Positions 22,971-30,365 of a stretch of 64,000 bases of DNA are shown here, piece by piece (the first letter of the stretch is position 1; each line of letters opens with the position of its first letter). The position numbers and the translations under genes were made by a program. The notes beneath the pieces are model-generated. The model saw nothing but the letters and a program-made list of their open reading frames with translations, ran no database searches and had not been told where the DNA came from. Source of the stretch: Endomychus coccineus (lineage: Eukaryota; Arthropoda; Insecta; Coleoptera; Endomychidae); the NCBI GenBank assembly GCA_958510875.1, contig OY294070.1, positions 44,849,299-44,913,298 on the forward strand, read 5' to 3'.

Positions 22971-23663
22971 TTATTGTTCAAAATCATACATAACTTTATT
23001 TTTATAGAAAAATAACATTTCTCTAAGTGTATTGGTTGATAAACAGTCGGGCGTAATACCGATAAAACAATACAAGAGGGCCATTTCATCGGGCTGCTGC
23101 TGATGCTGGTCTCTCGTACTTTTAATCATATCAATAACATTATGATAGTATGTGGAAAATCCAAAATGTTCCAGAAAAGACATTCGATGTGATAGCACTT
23201 CATCGTTGATTCGAATTATTTCTCGAACATCTTCCTCACACAACCACACATGGATATTGTGCTTTGTAACTTGAAGTAATTTAACATTATTGAAGTACAC
23301 AAGTTGAACTATTTGACAGTATTCATCGGATAATATGGGAGCCCCATCGAAATCTGATTGTAGACTTGTGAAGAATTCGGTGATTTTCACTCGTAGAATA
23401 TCGATGAAATCGATCCATTCCAGCAGGCTAAAGCTGACTTTACAATTTTGGGTAAGTTGAATGAGTGAGATTGTAGGTGAGAGGGTTCGCACAGGACTCA
23501 ATCCACATTTGATTTCATAACTTGCCCCCACCAACGGGTACGTTGTATTCATCAATAGGAATGGCTCGTCTTTTACCTTCATCTCAAACTCTTCTAAAAG
23601 CCGATCCAACTCGAAAGAACTGCTGCTGCTACTATCTTCACCAACACTATCCTGGGACAACAT
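22971..23663 (-). CDS. Polinton ORF of unknown function, 230 residues
   Basis: Intact frame beginning MLSQDSVGEDSSSSSSFELD: an acidic Ser-rich N-terminal tail (about residues 1-30), then a globular part with FSLLEWIDFIDILR, YCQIVQLVYFNNVKLLQ and HNIHVWLCEEDVREI, and a helical C-terminus. No membrane segment or signal peptide. It lies 76 nt downstream of the next minus-strand ORF, suggesting co-transcription. I do not recognise it. Its position at the element end, outside the integrase, is where Polintons carry lineage-specific accessory genes. Confidence 0.7.
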   Translation of the reverse strand: MLSQDSVGEDSSSSSSFELDRLLEEFEMKVKDEPFLLMNTTYPLVGASYEIKCGLSPVRTLSPTISLIQLTQNCKVSFSLLEWIDFIDILRVKITEFFTSLQSDFDGAPILSDEYCQIVQLVYFNNVKLLQVTKHNIHVWLCEEDVREIIRINDEVLSHRMSFLEHFGFSTYYHNVIDMIKSTRDQHQQQPDEMALLYCFIGITPDCLSTNTLREMLFFYKNKVMYDFEQ

Positions 23664-23739
23664 CTTATTAAAACTGTTCTCGATTCACTAGAACCTGACC
23701 CTCAAACCAAATATTTACACCTCGCACATGCGCAGCTCA

Positions 23740-24390
23740 TTAGCAGCATATTTCTTTGATGTGATCGGAAGTTTGGATGAGAACATCGAAGCATAAAACT
23801 TGTAGTGTTGGGGGAGGAGAAAATTTGTGGTGTTGGTTGCGTTCCCCACACGAGTCGAAGAAGAAAGTTTTATTAGGAGATCCTCTACGAATCCCTCGTA
23901 GATCCATTATTTCACTTCGGTAAGGGAGAAGCGCGACCCGATAAAAATCAACATCAATTTCACTCTGTAGCACTCTGTAACAATCAAGTATATACGATCC
24001 TGGTTTTGCGATTATATCGGGAACTTGGTGTAATATGAAATTCTTCCATCTATTTTCGTATATAAAGTAGCCTTCAACATTCATATCAATTATCTCCCAA
24101 TCGTTTTCGGATGGGTTGAAATCTCCTCCGAAATAGAAAATATCCACATACGCGCATTCTTTCACAGCTCCAATAATGAACGTTACAAATTCTCCTGCGA
24201 TTATCCAATTTTTCGAGGGTAATTGTAATTCTTCGATGTTTTCCATCAAATTTGGCGGACATACACTTTTAAATTGTTTTGCATCGTACACGGTGGTAAG
24301 TCCATTATGAGCAAAACTGTTGTATAATTGCGAAGACATTTTCACGCAGACTGATTCGATTATTTGACTTCCACCACTTGCTTGAACCAC
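23740..24390 (-). CDS. Polinton ORF of unknown function, 216 residues (perhaps 199)
   Basis: Intact frame. The first ATG is at 24390, but an internal ATG at codon 18 (MSSQLYNSFAHNG) looks like a more natural start. The body has beta-rich patterns (NWIIAGEFVTFIIGAVKE, YVDIFYFGGDFN, RVALLPYRSEIMDLRG) and a Pro-containing C-terminus with several Cys. It begins about 30 nt after the integrase stop on the same strand. No family recognised; the even charge and lack of a membrane segment argue for a soluble protein. Confidence 0.65.
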   Translation of the reverse strand: MVQASGGSQIIESVCVKMSSQLYNSFAHNGLTTVYDAKQFKSVCPPNLMENIEELQLPSKNWIIAGEFVTFIIGAVKECAYVDIFYFGGDFNPSENDWEIIDMNVEGYFIYENRWKNFILHQVPDIIAKPGSYILDCYRVLQSEIDVDFYRVALLPYRSEIMDLRGIRRGSPNKTFFFDSCGERNQHHKFSPPPTLQVLCFDVLIQTSDHIKEICC

Positions 24391-24421
24391 CAGTCAAATG
24401 GAAGACATGCGCAGTAGCACA

Positions 24422-25342
24422 TTATACAACTTCAGAATTTTTAATCCAACTTTTCTCTTTCATACCGTTCCATTTTACATACATTTTGTTACCCTTTTTT
24501 CGGAGCACCTTCTCAATCAAATAAACGTCTGGCTGTTTGGTTTTCTGCAATTCTTCCTCGTAGAAACAACCGCTGATTGGTGCGTTGGTCATATCTTCTA
24601 GTAGATATGTGACCGGGTTGGTAATTTTAACTTTGATGATTTTAAATAATTCCGCACTCCAATTGGGCGTAAATCCCTTCTCAAAAATATGTTTAGCTTT
24701 ACTTATTCGCACAATATCCCCCACGTGGTATTTGTGAGGTAGGGCCAACTTAATGTGTGAGTAAGATTGCTTCAATATGCGACTTTCATTCTGTTTCGTA
24801 ACCTTGAACGGAGCCATTTTTATAGTTCTATGTTTACGTTGATTATATTTTTCGGTGACTTCTTGAAGTGTATCCACCCATTTGTATTTCCCGCTCAGAC
24901 TGAATCGTTTGTAGATCGCTTCTTTCAACGTTCGAATGACACGTTCAGCAATGGTGGCTTTCTTCACAGAATACGTATTATAATGGTTGATTTTATGTTT
25001 TTTCATTAGCTCGTCAAAGTGTCTGTTGAAGAATTCTTTACCTTGATCGCTTTGTAGGTTCCTAGGCGTACGATGTCCTTCTAGTAATATAGAATTGACT
25101 GCTTTCCGAACCTCTTCGGCCGATTTCGTTTTCAGCGGGCGTGTCCATAGAAATTTCGAGAAGCAATCGATCACCACCAAAATGTATTTAAACCCTCGAT
25201 TTTCGCGCGCATAATTACCCATTTCAGCAAGATCCATTTGCCACAAGTCATCCAACCCTTTTATGATTGTTCTGCGACGTTTAAAATTCTTTCTAACAGG
25301 CTTATGAAGCTCATCAACCACCTGCGCTTTACCCTTCATCAT
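24422..25342 (-). CDS. int: Polinton integrase (rve fold with C-terminal chromodomain), 306 residues
   Basis: Intact. Integrase cuts and joins element ends to chromosomal DNA. The catalytic triad is visible: D37 in WQMDLAEM, D99 in LQSDQGKEF and E133 in ATIAERVIRTLK (33 residues between the last two, close to the D-x35-E of retroviral integrases). The region 175-265 (YHVGDIVRISKAKHIFEKGF, VTYLLEDMTNAPISG, FYEEELQKTK) matches the SH3-like DNA-binding tail of Polinton integrases. Residues about 270-306 (VYLIEKVLRKKGNKMYVKW) form a chromodomain-like end that may guide insertion to chromatin. The N-terminal HHCC zinc finger of retroviral integrases is absent, as is common in this lineage. Its start overlaps the end of the fibre-like gene by 14 nt. 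Confidence 0.93.
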   Translation of the reverse strand: MMKGKAQVVDELHKPVRKNFKRRRTIIKGLDDLWQMDLAEMGNYARENRGFKYILVVIDCFSKFLWTRPLKTKSAEEVRKAVNSILLEGHRTPRNLQSDQGKEFFNRHFDELMKKHKINHYNTYSVKKATIAERVIRTLKEAIYKRFSLSGKYKWVDTLQEVTEKYNQRKHRTIKMAPFKVTKQNESRILKQSYSHIKLALPHKYHVGDIVRISKAKHIFEKGFTPNWSAELFKIIKVKITNPVTYLLEDMTNAPISGCFYEEELQKTKQPDVYLIEKVLRKKGNKMYVKWNGMKEKSWIKNSEVV

Positions 25343-26159
25343 TTTTTGGATCGATCTGCGTTGACGGAGCTAATAATTTTTGTGGTGGTGGGGAGGTGGT
25401 AGGAGATCTTTTATAGGGATGATGATGATGTGGTGAGGCTTCACCTTTTGCTTTTTTTGTTATCGTCTCCGCAGCCGTCTCCAAACTGGTGATAATAATC
25501 GCTTGTTCTATTTGTGATAGATTGCTTTCGATGGTCTGTATACGTGCGATCAAGGCCTGATCATTAGTACTGCGCGTTTTATAGTCTAATTCTATAGTTA
25601 TCAGTTTACTATTGATGGCCTGTATACTTTCGAATAGGTTGGCATATTTTGAAGTGTTTTCTTGATCGTTACTGATGAGTGTTTTATAGTCTTCACGTAT
25701 TTTCTTCAATAATTTTTCAAGATTCAGCTCATTCGCTTCAGTAGCTTTGGACGATGCTATCATACCATCTACAAGTTTTTCAATTTTAATTCTATTTTGT
25801 GTTGTAGAATCAATCAGTGGGTCGGTGATTTTTTTATTTTCATCCTGTATACTCTGTTTTATGGCTGCAGAGTGAACATAACTTTGATTTTTGTATGACT
25901 ATATTTCGGTACGGAGAATCTTCAATTCTTCGTTTATATTCGTATCCACTTTAGTGATGGCGTTATCTACATATACTTTGTTCGTAACATCATTAGCGGA
26001 TATAGGTATTTTCACATTACAAATTTTCAAATTTTCCATATCCACATCACCGTCGGGCGTGTGCCTTAAAATGTTCATAAACATCGATTTGCGTTTGAAA
26101 ACATCGATGATGCTATCGACCGACAACGCAGATCGCCTACCGAACTTATCAAGACTCAT
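25329..26159 (-). pseudogene. Fibre-like Polinton protein split by one in-frame TAG
   Basis: The N-terminal frame (25899-26159) starts MSLDKFGRRSALSVDSIID and has DGDVDMENLKICNVKIPISA then NDVTNKVYVDNAI, the head of a Polinton protein family that resembles phage and adenovirus fibre attachment regions. A TAG at 25896-25898 interrupts, but the same frame continues through a long heptad-patterned coiled coil (residues about 90-215) to a Lys/Pro/His-rich tail ending at 25329. The full frame would be about 276 residues. No other lesion is present, so this is either a single recent nonsense change or stop readthrough. The stop context lacks the CAATTA readthrough hexamer. Role in virions is inferred. 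Confidence 0.7.
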
Positions 26160-26192
26160 TATATAAATGCTGTGAGGTGGAAGTAATCAATA

Positions 26193-27063
26193 CTAATATA
26201 TAATGTCCGCCTCTCTTAGTTCATTTATTATAGCGACAATTTCATTATCGTGCGAAGTATTTCCAGCTTGTTGCGATGCCATCAGTAGTTTTAGTCGGTC
26301 CACCAGCTCGTTTGGATCATCCCAAAAAATATATTCCATAGGCTTCTTGTTGTATGTCAAATGTAAACCGCTACCGCTTGCTACTGTCGAAGTCGTCTCT
26401 GACGATGAGGTTGATTAAAACATAGGTTTAATTATGGACATGTACTTTGGCGCATTGGTACCCTTCAAACGACCGTTAATATTTTTATGTGCATTTGTTA
26501 ACCTTAAAATTTCTTTGTATGCTGCTCGATCTTTATTCGTGAATTTTTTGGGTGTTTTGTAGAATATGAGCTCGTACAATCCAGGTGTTCCCTGTGCGCT
26601 ATATCCTACGGTTTCGATATTCTCACCGAATATTATCTTTTTAAAACCGAGAATCCACCCGGTAGAGCTCGCATCATAAATAGGTCCATATTACTTTATC
26701 GATTTTCTTGTTGTTTTCCCAATGTTCTTGAACCTATTTACGCACTTGTGGCGGATAATTTGTAAGTGAAGGTTCAATCTCAGTCATAGCATCATCGAAC
26801 GCGTCGTCATCCTCCTCCCCCTCCTCTTCCTCATCATCGACATCATCTTTAGGTTCTAATTTTATTCCTTTTTTCATCGACTGCGCAGCAGGATGTTCAA
26901 TTTTTGTAACGATCGCTTTCAATGGTGTGGCGATAGGTTTGAACAGTTGTTCTATTGATTCGTCTTCTTCAGATTTACCTAGTTTCAAGGCTAGATATTT
27001 CTTTCTTATAGACTTACTCAATTCGAAGATTTTTCGCTTACGTGCTAACTGTTCGGCATCCAT
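26193..27063 (-). pseudogene. Conserved Polinton ORF of unknown role, broken
   Basis: The intact N-terminal part (26734-27063) starts MDAEQLARKRKIFELSKSIR, with LKLGKSEEDESIEQLFKP, an acidic stretch and NYPPQVRK. After a TAG at 26731-26733 and a frame change near 26690, the family's next block (GTPGLYELIFYKTPKKF, then KEILRLTNAHKN) is readable. A TAA at 26415-26417 follows, then in the same frame the C-terminal block (EYIFWDDPNELVDRLKLLMA, SQQAGNTSHDNEIVAIINEL) to 26193. This order is what I remember from insect Polintons, where the protein of about 290 residues lies between ATPase and integrase genes. Function unknown. Confidence 0.75.
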
Positions 27064-27089
27064 CTTGTATTTAGACTAAAATTAACAAT

Positions 27090-27777
27090 TCACGTTTTTA
27101 TATATACATCGAAACCTTTGCGGTATCTGCCGTCGTTCAAGTCGAAATCCTTAGCAATGACCAAAGTTCCAAAATTATCCGTCCAACACATGGCGCACAT
27201 CTTCTTGAACTGATTGAAATCGACGTCTGGTGATACGTGCTCATCAAATACATGCTTCAAATTGATCTCGTCCTGCTTAAAAAGAACGATCAAATTACAA
27301 TTGTCACGGATCAATTGTTTCGGTATTTTCGAGTACGTTTGGCACAGATATGCCGCATCGATATTCTTATGTCTACACATGGAATAGTATTCCCGAATTT
27401 TTTGCTGACCCTCGCACGCGATGTCATCAAAAAGAAATATGGAATTAGCTCTAGCCTCGTTCGGACTTATTATTTCCTCGTTGTCTTTATAGGGAAAATA
27501 GCCAACACCTTTAACGCGATCTAAAACTTCCTGCAACAGTTGATACTTGGGCTGATACAACGACTTTGAGTATACGTAGACGTTTTTGAACTTTGCCCCA
27601 TTCGGATTGAATAATAGCGATAACATCACGTTCGTTTTACCACACCCACTAGGTCCACAAATTATCGCACGAAAAGAGTGGTAACAATTTACCATGTTTA
27701 CCTACGCGATTAGTATTCGTCTGCCCTATGTCTAAATTCTCGATGGGCAGTGTCTGCTCTTGTTGAACGGTCTTCAT
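27090..27777 (-). pseudogene. Polinton packaging ATPase (A32/FtsK-HerA type), N-terminal frameshift
   Basis: The 201-codon frame 27090-27695 holds the complete ATPase core: Walker A GPSGCGKT (residues 14-21), Walker B IFLFDD (86-91), a sensor-like CQTYSKIPKQLIRDN region (Q119, N132), and the family C-terminus LNDGRYRKGFDVYI. It would translocate the genome into capsids. The natural start is probably the ATG at 27777, whose frame encodes MKTVQQEQTLPIENLDIG and RVGKHGKLLP, the usual N-terminus, but it is one base out of frame with the core. The shift lies at about 27670-27690. Translation from the ATG at 27695 would still give the full P-loop domain, so residual function is possible. Confidence 0.85.
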
Positions 27778-27806
27778 ATTGTGAGGTAGTTCAAATATGA
27801 TGTTTG

Positions 27807-27849
27807 TATATATAAATAGAAACGTTCGAAGATCGCGAGCTCAGTATCA
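27807..27849 (+). promoter_or_regulatory. Core promoter of the PLA2/core-protein gene (TATA box plus TCAGT initiator)
   Basis: TATATATAAATAG at 27807-27819 is followed by TCAGTAT at 27841-27847, placing the TATA element about 30 nt before the initiator A (27843). The ATG is at 27850, so the leader would be about 7 nt. The same TATAAATAGAAA plus TCAGTATC arrangement precedes the penton gene at 29507. The ATPase ATG faces the other way at 27777, so this AT-rich stretch probably serves both directions. Confidence 0.7.
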
Positions 27850-28626
27850 ATGTTGATCTATCAGGGTGAAGGTTTGTTGAATTCACTCATTAACAGTCTC
27901 CCGTTCGAAGTACATATTCCATCGTATCAATTCTGCGGACCTGGTACTAAGCTACAGAAGCGACTTGCGCGTGGCGATAAAGGTGTTAATCAGTTGCATT
28001 CGGCCTGTCGCGAGCACGACATAGCTTATTCCCAACACAAATCTCTAGAAGACCGTCATAAGGCCGATAAAATATTAGAGGACGCAGCTTGGCAACGTGT
28101 TAAATCCAAGGACGCTAAGGCTGGCGAAAGACTAGCTAGTCTATTGGTTACCGGAGGAATGAAAGTTAAACGTAAACTAGGAATGGGTCTTAGGAAACGT
28201 GCTGGTCGTCGTGGAGGATGTTGCTTTCGGAAAGATATAGTGGGACATATTTCCAAGTCTATGGAACCGTCTGCGTCGTTGCGAAAGTCCGCTATGAATG
28301 CATTGAAAGCTGCACGCACAGCTATTAAGCGAGTTGGAGGTAAGAAGCGTGTTAAAGTACCACGCATAATACCGCTGCCGAAATCTGGAGGATTCCTTCC
28401 GTTATTACTACCTATTTTGGGGGCGCTGGGGGCCTTAGGGTCTGTGGCGGGTGGTGCAAGTGCCATAGCCAATACAGTAGTTAATGCTAAAAACGCTAAA
28501 AAGAAACTTGAGGATCAGCGTCATCATGCAGTTATGGAGTCATTAGGTAAAGGATTATACTTGCGGAAGAATGCGAAAGGAGGATTTGGACTGTTTTTGA
28601 AGAAACAACAAAAAAACTTCCAATAG
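27850..28626 (+). CDS. PLA2-like domain fused to a basic, pX-like minor core protein, 258 residues
   Basis: Residues 1-80 form a parvovirus VP1-type phospholipase A2-like domain: a calcium-loop-like FCGPGTKL (28-35) and the catalytic pair HD in CREHDIAY (H56, D57), with an Asp near residue 73. Such domains breach endosomal membranes in parvoviruses. Residues about 100-175 are very Arg/Lys-rich, like adenovirus core proteins. Residues 178-205 are a hydrophobic Gly/Ala/Leu segment preceded by LPKSGGFLPLLLPILG, characteristic of this Polinton/adintovirus protein. The end is basic. Transcribed from its own TATA/TCAGT promoter. Near the stop (TAG 28624-28626) an A AAA AAC heptamer lies in the reading frame at 28611-28617, apparently leading to the protease. 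Confidence 0.88.
   Translation: MLIYQGEGLLNSLINSLPFEVHIPSYQFCGPGTKLQKRLARGDKGVNQLHSACREHDIAYSQHKSLEDRHKADKILEDAAWQRVKSKDAKAGERLASLLVTGGMKVKRKLGMGLRKRAGRRGGCCFRKDIVGHISKSMEPSASLRKSAMNALKAARTAIKRVGGKKRVKVPRIIPLPKSGGFLPLLLPILGALGALGSVAGGASAIANTVVNAKNAKKKLEDQRHHAVMESLGKGLYLRKNAKGGFGLFLKKQQKNFQ
28611..28617 (+). promoter_or_regulatory. Candidate -1 ribosomal frameshift heptamer A AAA AAC
   Basis: The heptamer sits in the X XXY YYZ register of the upstream gene, with codons AAA (28612-28614) and AAC (28615-28617), two codons before the TAG. A -1 slip enters precisely the frame of the adenain-like protease, which lacks an ATG before codon 28680. I see no strong stem-loop by eye in the next 60 nt, so the stimulatory element is unproven. 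Confidence 0.6.
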
Positions 28627-28988
28627 AGCTACCCAATAGGCCGTTGTACGACGTGGATTTGGTGCGTTTCGCGAAGAAAATGAAAATACCACATTTTCGA
28701 GGTGTCTTTATGCGGGACAATTTACCTAAGAGACGCCCCTGGAGACAAGAATGCGCCATTATGAATTTGGATTCGGTCAAAAACAACGGTACTCATTGGG
28801 TGGCCTTTAGAAAAATGAATAATCAAGTGGAATACTTTGACTCTTTTGGAAATTTAAAACCCCCAAAGGAACTTGTTCGATATCTGGGTGGTGGTGGGGT
28901 TAGAATTTTCTATAATAACGACACCTATCAAAAGTATGATCAGGTGATTTGTGGACATTTATGTTTGAAATTTCTCAGTTCTACGTAA
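28617..28988 (+). CDS. pro: Adenain-like cysteine protease, no upstream ATG
   Basis: This frame encodes the Polinton maturation protease, which cleaves virion precursors. Taking the TTG at 28644 as residue 1, H51 (GTHWVAF), D66 (YFDSFG), Q96 and C103 (ICGHLCLKFL) occupy the His-Asp/Glu-Gln-Cys positions of adenovirus protease, with the Q-to-C spacing of seven kept. The opening LYDVDLVRFAKKMKIPHFRG with VFMRDNLP is family-typical, so the product must start before the first ATG (28680), which would cut into this block. The frame overlaps the end of the PLA2 gene in the -1 register. Expression by -1 frameshifting would give a fusion protein; a non-ATG start is the alternative. Intact otherwise. 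Confidence 0.85.
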   Translation, partial: LPIELPNRPLYDVDLVRFAKKMKIPHFRGVFMRDNLPKRRPWRQECAIMNLDSVKNNGTHWVAFRKMNNQVEYFDSFGNLKPPKELVRYLGGGGVRIFYNNDTYQKYDQVICGHLCLKFLSST

Positions 28989-29007
28989 ACATCTGACGTG
29001 TGCAGTC

Positions 29008-29115
29008 ATGTCGGAGCCCTACGATAAATTTATCGCAAAGATTATGCAACAACTTTCTGTTGATGTTCCGAGAGCTGAATGTCATCAATCATCCGATACG
29101 TATATGATAATCTAA
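29008..29115 (+). CDS. Small Polinton ORF, 35 residues, uncertain
   Basis: ATG at 29008, opening MSEPYDKFIAKIMQQLSVDV and ending at TAA 29113-29115. It overlaps the start of the next ORF by 37 nt in another frame, so the pair may be translated by reinitiation, or this may be an upstream ORF. No family recognised. Confidence 0.35.
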   Translation: MSEPYDKFIAKIMQQLSVDVPRAECHQSSDTYMII

Positions 29116-29477
29116 TAAAGGCAATGGAAAAACCTTCAAGCGAGCTGACCAAAAGAGACTTGTTATTTCTGCCGATGGAATACATTCTAAAACATTTGGA
29201 TTTGGTGTCTCTCAATCAAAATGAGGTTCCGAAATATATGTTCAAATCCCTTTACCGTCATATGCGGTGTACGGAACATATCGATGAAGATTGTGATTGT
29301 CTACCACCTCCACGCAAACTATGTTCCCAATGTTTATCTGAACAGATTTCCAAGGTCCTGGAGACCGAGGGAATAACGCAGCATGAGAAGCAGGTGTTGA
29401 TTGATGAAGTGTGCCGAGACGATCCGTACTTTATAAAATCATACTTATTTCATCTATTAATGTTAAAATATAAATAG
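29079..29477 (+). CDS. Polinton ORF with Cys cluster, 132 residues
   Basis: Intact. Helical N-terminal half (YVYDNLIKAMEKPSSELTKR), then a Cys-rich patch (C64, C72, C74, C82, C85 around PPPRKLCSQCLSEQI) that could bind a metal, and a helical C-terminus. It ends 29 nt before the penton ATG, and its last codons overlap that gene's TATA box at 29469. An AATAAA lies about 10 nt after its stop. I do not recognise the family; location between protease and penton suggests a virion or assembly role, which is inference. Confidence 0.65.
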   Translation: MSSIIRYVYDNLIKAMEKPSSELTKRDLLFLPMEYILKHLDLVSLNQNEVPKYMFKSLYRHMRCTEHIDEDCDCLPPPRKLCSQCLSEQISKVLETEGITQHEKQVLIDEVCRDDPYFIKSYLFHLLMLKYK

Positions 29478-29506
29478 AAATGTCACAATAAATTCTTATC
29501 AGTATC
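29469..29506 (+). promoter_or_regulatory. Core promoter of the penton gene (TATA box plus TCAGT initiator)
   Basis: TATAAATAG at 29469-29477 and TCAGTATC at 29499-29506 are spaced so that the initiator A (29501) is about 30 nt after the TATA box. The ATG follows at 29507. Layout and sequence match the promoter at 27807-27849. Confidence 0.7.
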
Positions 29507-30205
29507 ATGTCGCAGTTATTCACGCTAACAAGCACCAACCATATATTCTCGTTCACACCGCAGCATTCGATAGAGTTGAAGCCTGATAAGCGGTACTATT
29601 TGGCTTTGTTGGGATTTACTTCTTATAACTCTATACCGAATATCGAGAACGAAAAATTTTACTATTTGGGGGGCGATGGAAAGACTTTGAAAACAATCGA
29701 AATACCTTCGGGCAACTACGAAATATCCGACATTGAAGAATTGATTCGGAAAAGATTGAACGTGAAAGAAGATGTCTTCTCGCTGAAGCCCAATAACAAT
29801 ACATTAAAGTGCGAGATATTTCATCAGAACCATGACATTTCGTTTGTTGAGGAAGATAGCTTGGGTAAAATATTGGGGTTTTCGCGTAAAGTCTTGGAAA
29901 AGGGCGTGGTGCACATGTCCGATTTGCCTGTCAACATTATAAAAGTAAGCAACATCCGGTTCGAATCAAACATTACCGTAGGAGCCTTCTACCGAGATAG
30001 ACCTGCGCATACGATCTACGACTTTCCCATCACCGACGATCCCGGCTATAGAATTGTGGAACGTCCGAGGAATCCTCTATATTTACCAGTGTCAGATATC
30101 GCTGAAATTACCAACATCACCGTACTCGCTCTAGATCAGCATTCGAATCCGATAAATTTCCTTGGTGAAGAAAGTGTTCTACATCTACATTTACAAGAAG
30201 TCTGA
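29507..30205 (+). CDS. Penton-like minor capsid protein (single jelly roll), 232 residues
   Basis: Intact. It starts MSQLFTLTSTNHIFSFTPQH and continues with PDKRYYLALLGFTSYNSIPN, KTIEIPSGNYEISDIEELIR and LGKILGFSRKVLEKG, the signature order of the Polinton minor capsid protein that plugs vertices of the capsid. The C-terminal part (ISNIRFESNITVGAFYRD-like, ITVLALDQHSNPINFLGEE) is beta-rich. Length is normal for the family. Expressed from the TATA/TCAGT promoter just upstream. Confidence 0.88.
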   Translation: MSQLFTLTSTNHIFSFTPQHSIELKPDKRYYLALLGFTSYNSIPNIENEKFYYLGGDGKTLKTIEIPSGNYEISDIEELIRKRLNVKEDVFSLKPNNNTLKCEIFHQNHDISFVEEDSLGKILGFSRKVLEKGVVHMSDLPVNIIKVSNIRFESNITVGAFYRDRPAHTIYDFPITDDPGYRIVERPRNPLYLPVSDIAEITNITVLALDQHSNPINFLGEESVLHLHLQEV

Positions 30206-30214
30206 GAACAGAAT

Positions 30215-30364
30215 ATGGGTCTAGTTGTTGCTGCTGGCAATAAAAGAACCTCGCACGCTTCATATTCATCAGTCTTCAACAAAACGTTCAAAGTGCGAGA
30301 GCTACTACCACTCACCAAAGCCAACCGATTAGTTATACAATCTTTAGGGTTTCGCCTTAAATAA
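30215..30364 (+). CDS. Small basic Polinton ORF, 49 residues
   Basis: ATG at 30215, TAA ending at 30364, exactly one base before the major capsid ATG at 30366. Begins MGLVVAAGNKRTSHASYSSV and is basic (Arg/Lys about 20 percent). It starts 9 nt after the penton stop. The tight packing argues for a real gene in a polycistronic transcript rather than a spacer. Function unknown. Confidence 0.55.
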   Translation: MGLVVAAGNKRTSHASYSSVFNKTFKVRELLPLTKANRLVIQSLGFRLK

Positions 30365-30365
30365 A

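Noticed and set aside
26203..26418. Plus-strand 71-codon frame.
   Set aside because: Antisense of the conserved C-terminal block (WDDPNELVDRLKLL) of the broken Polinton ORF.
28056..28472. Minus-strand 138-codon frame inside the PLA2/core gene.
   Set aside because: Shadow of the basic Arg/Lys-rich region; its Pro/Ala-rich product has no support.
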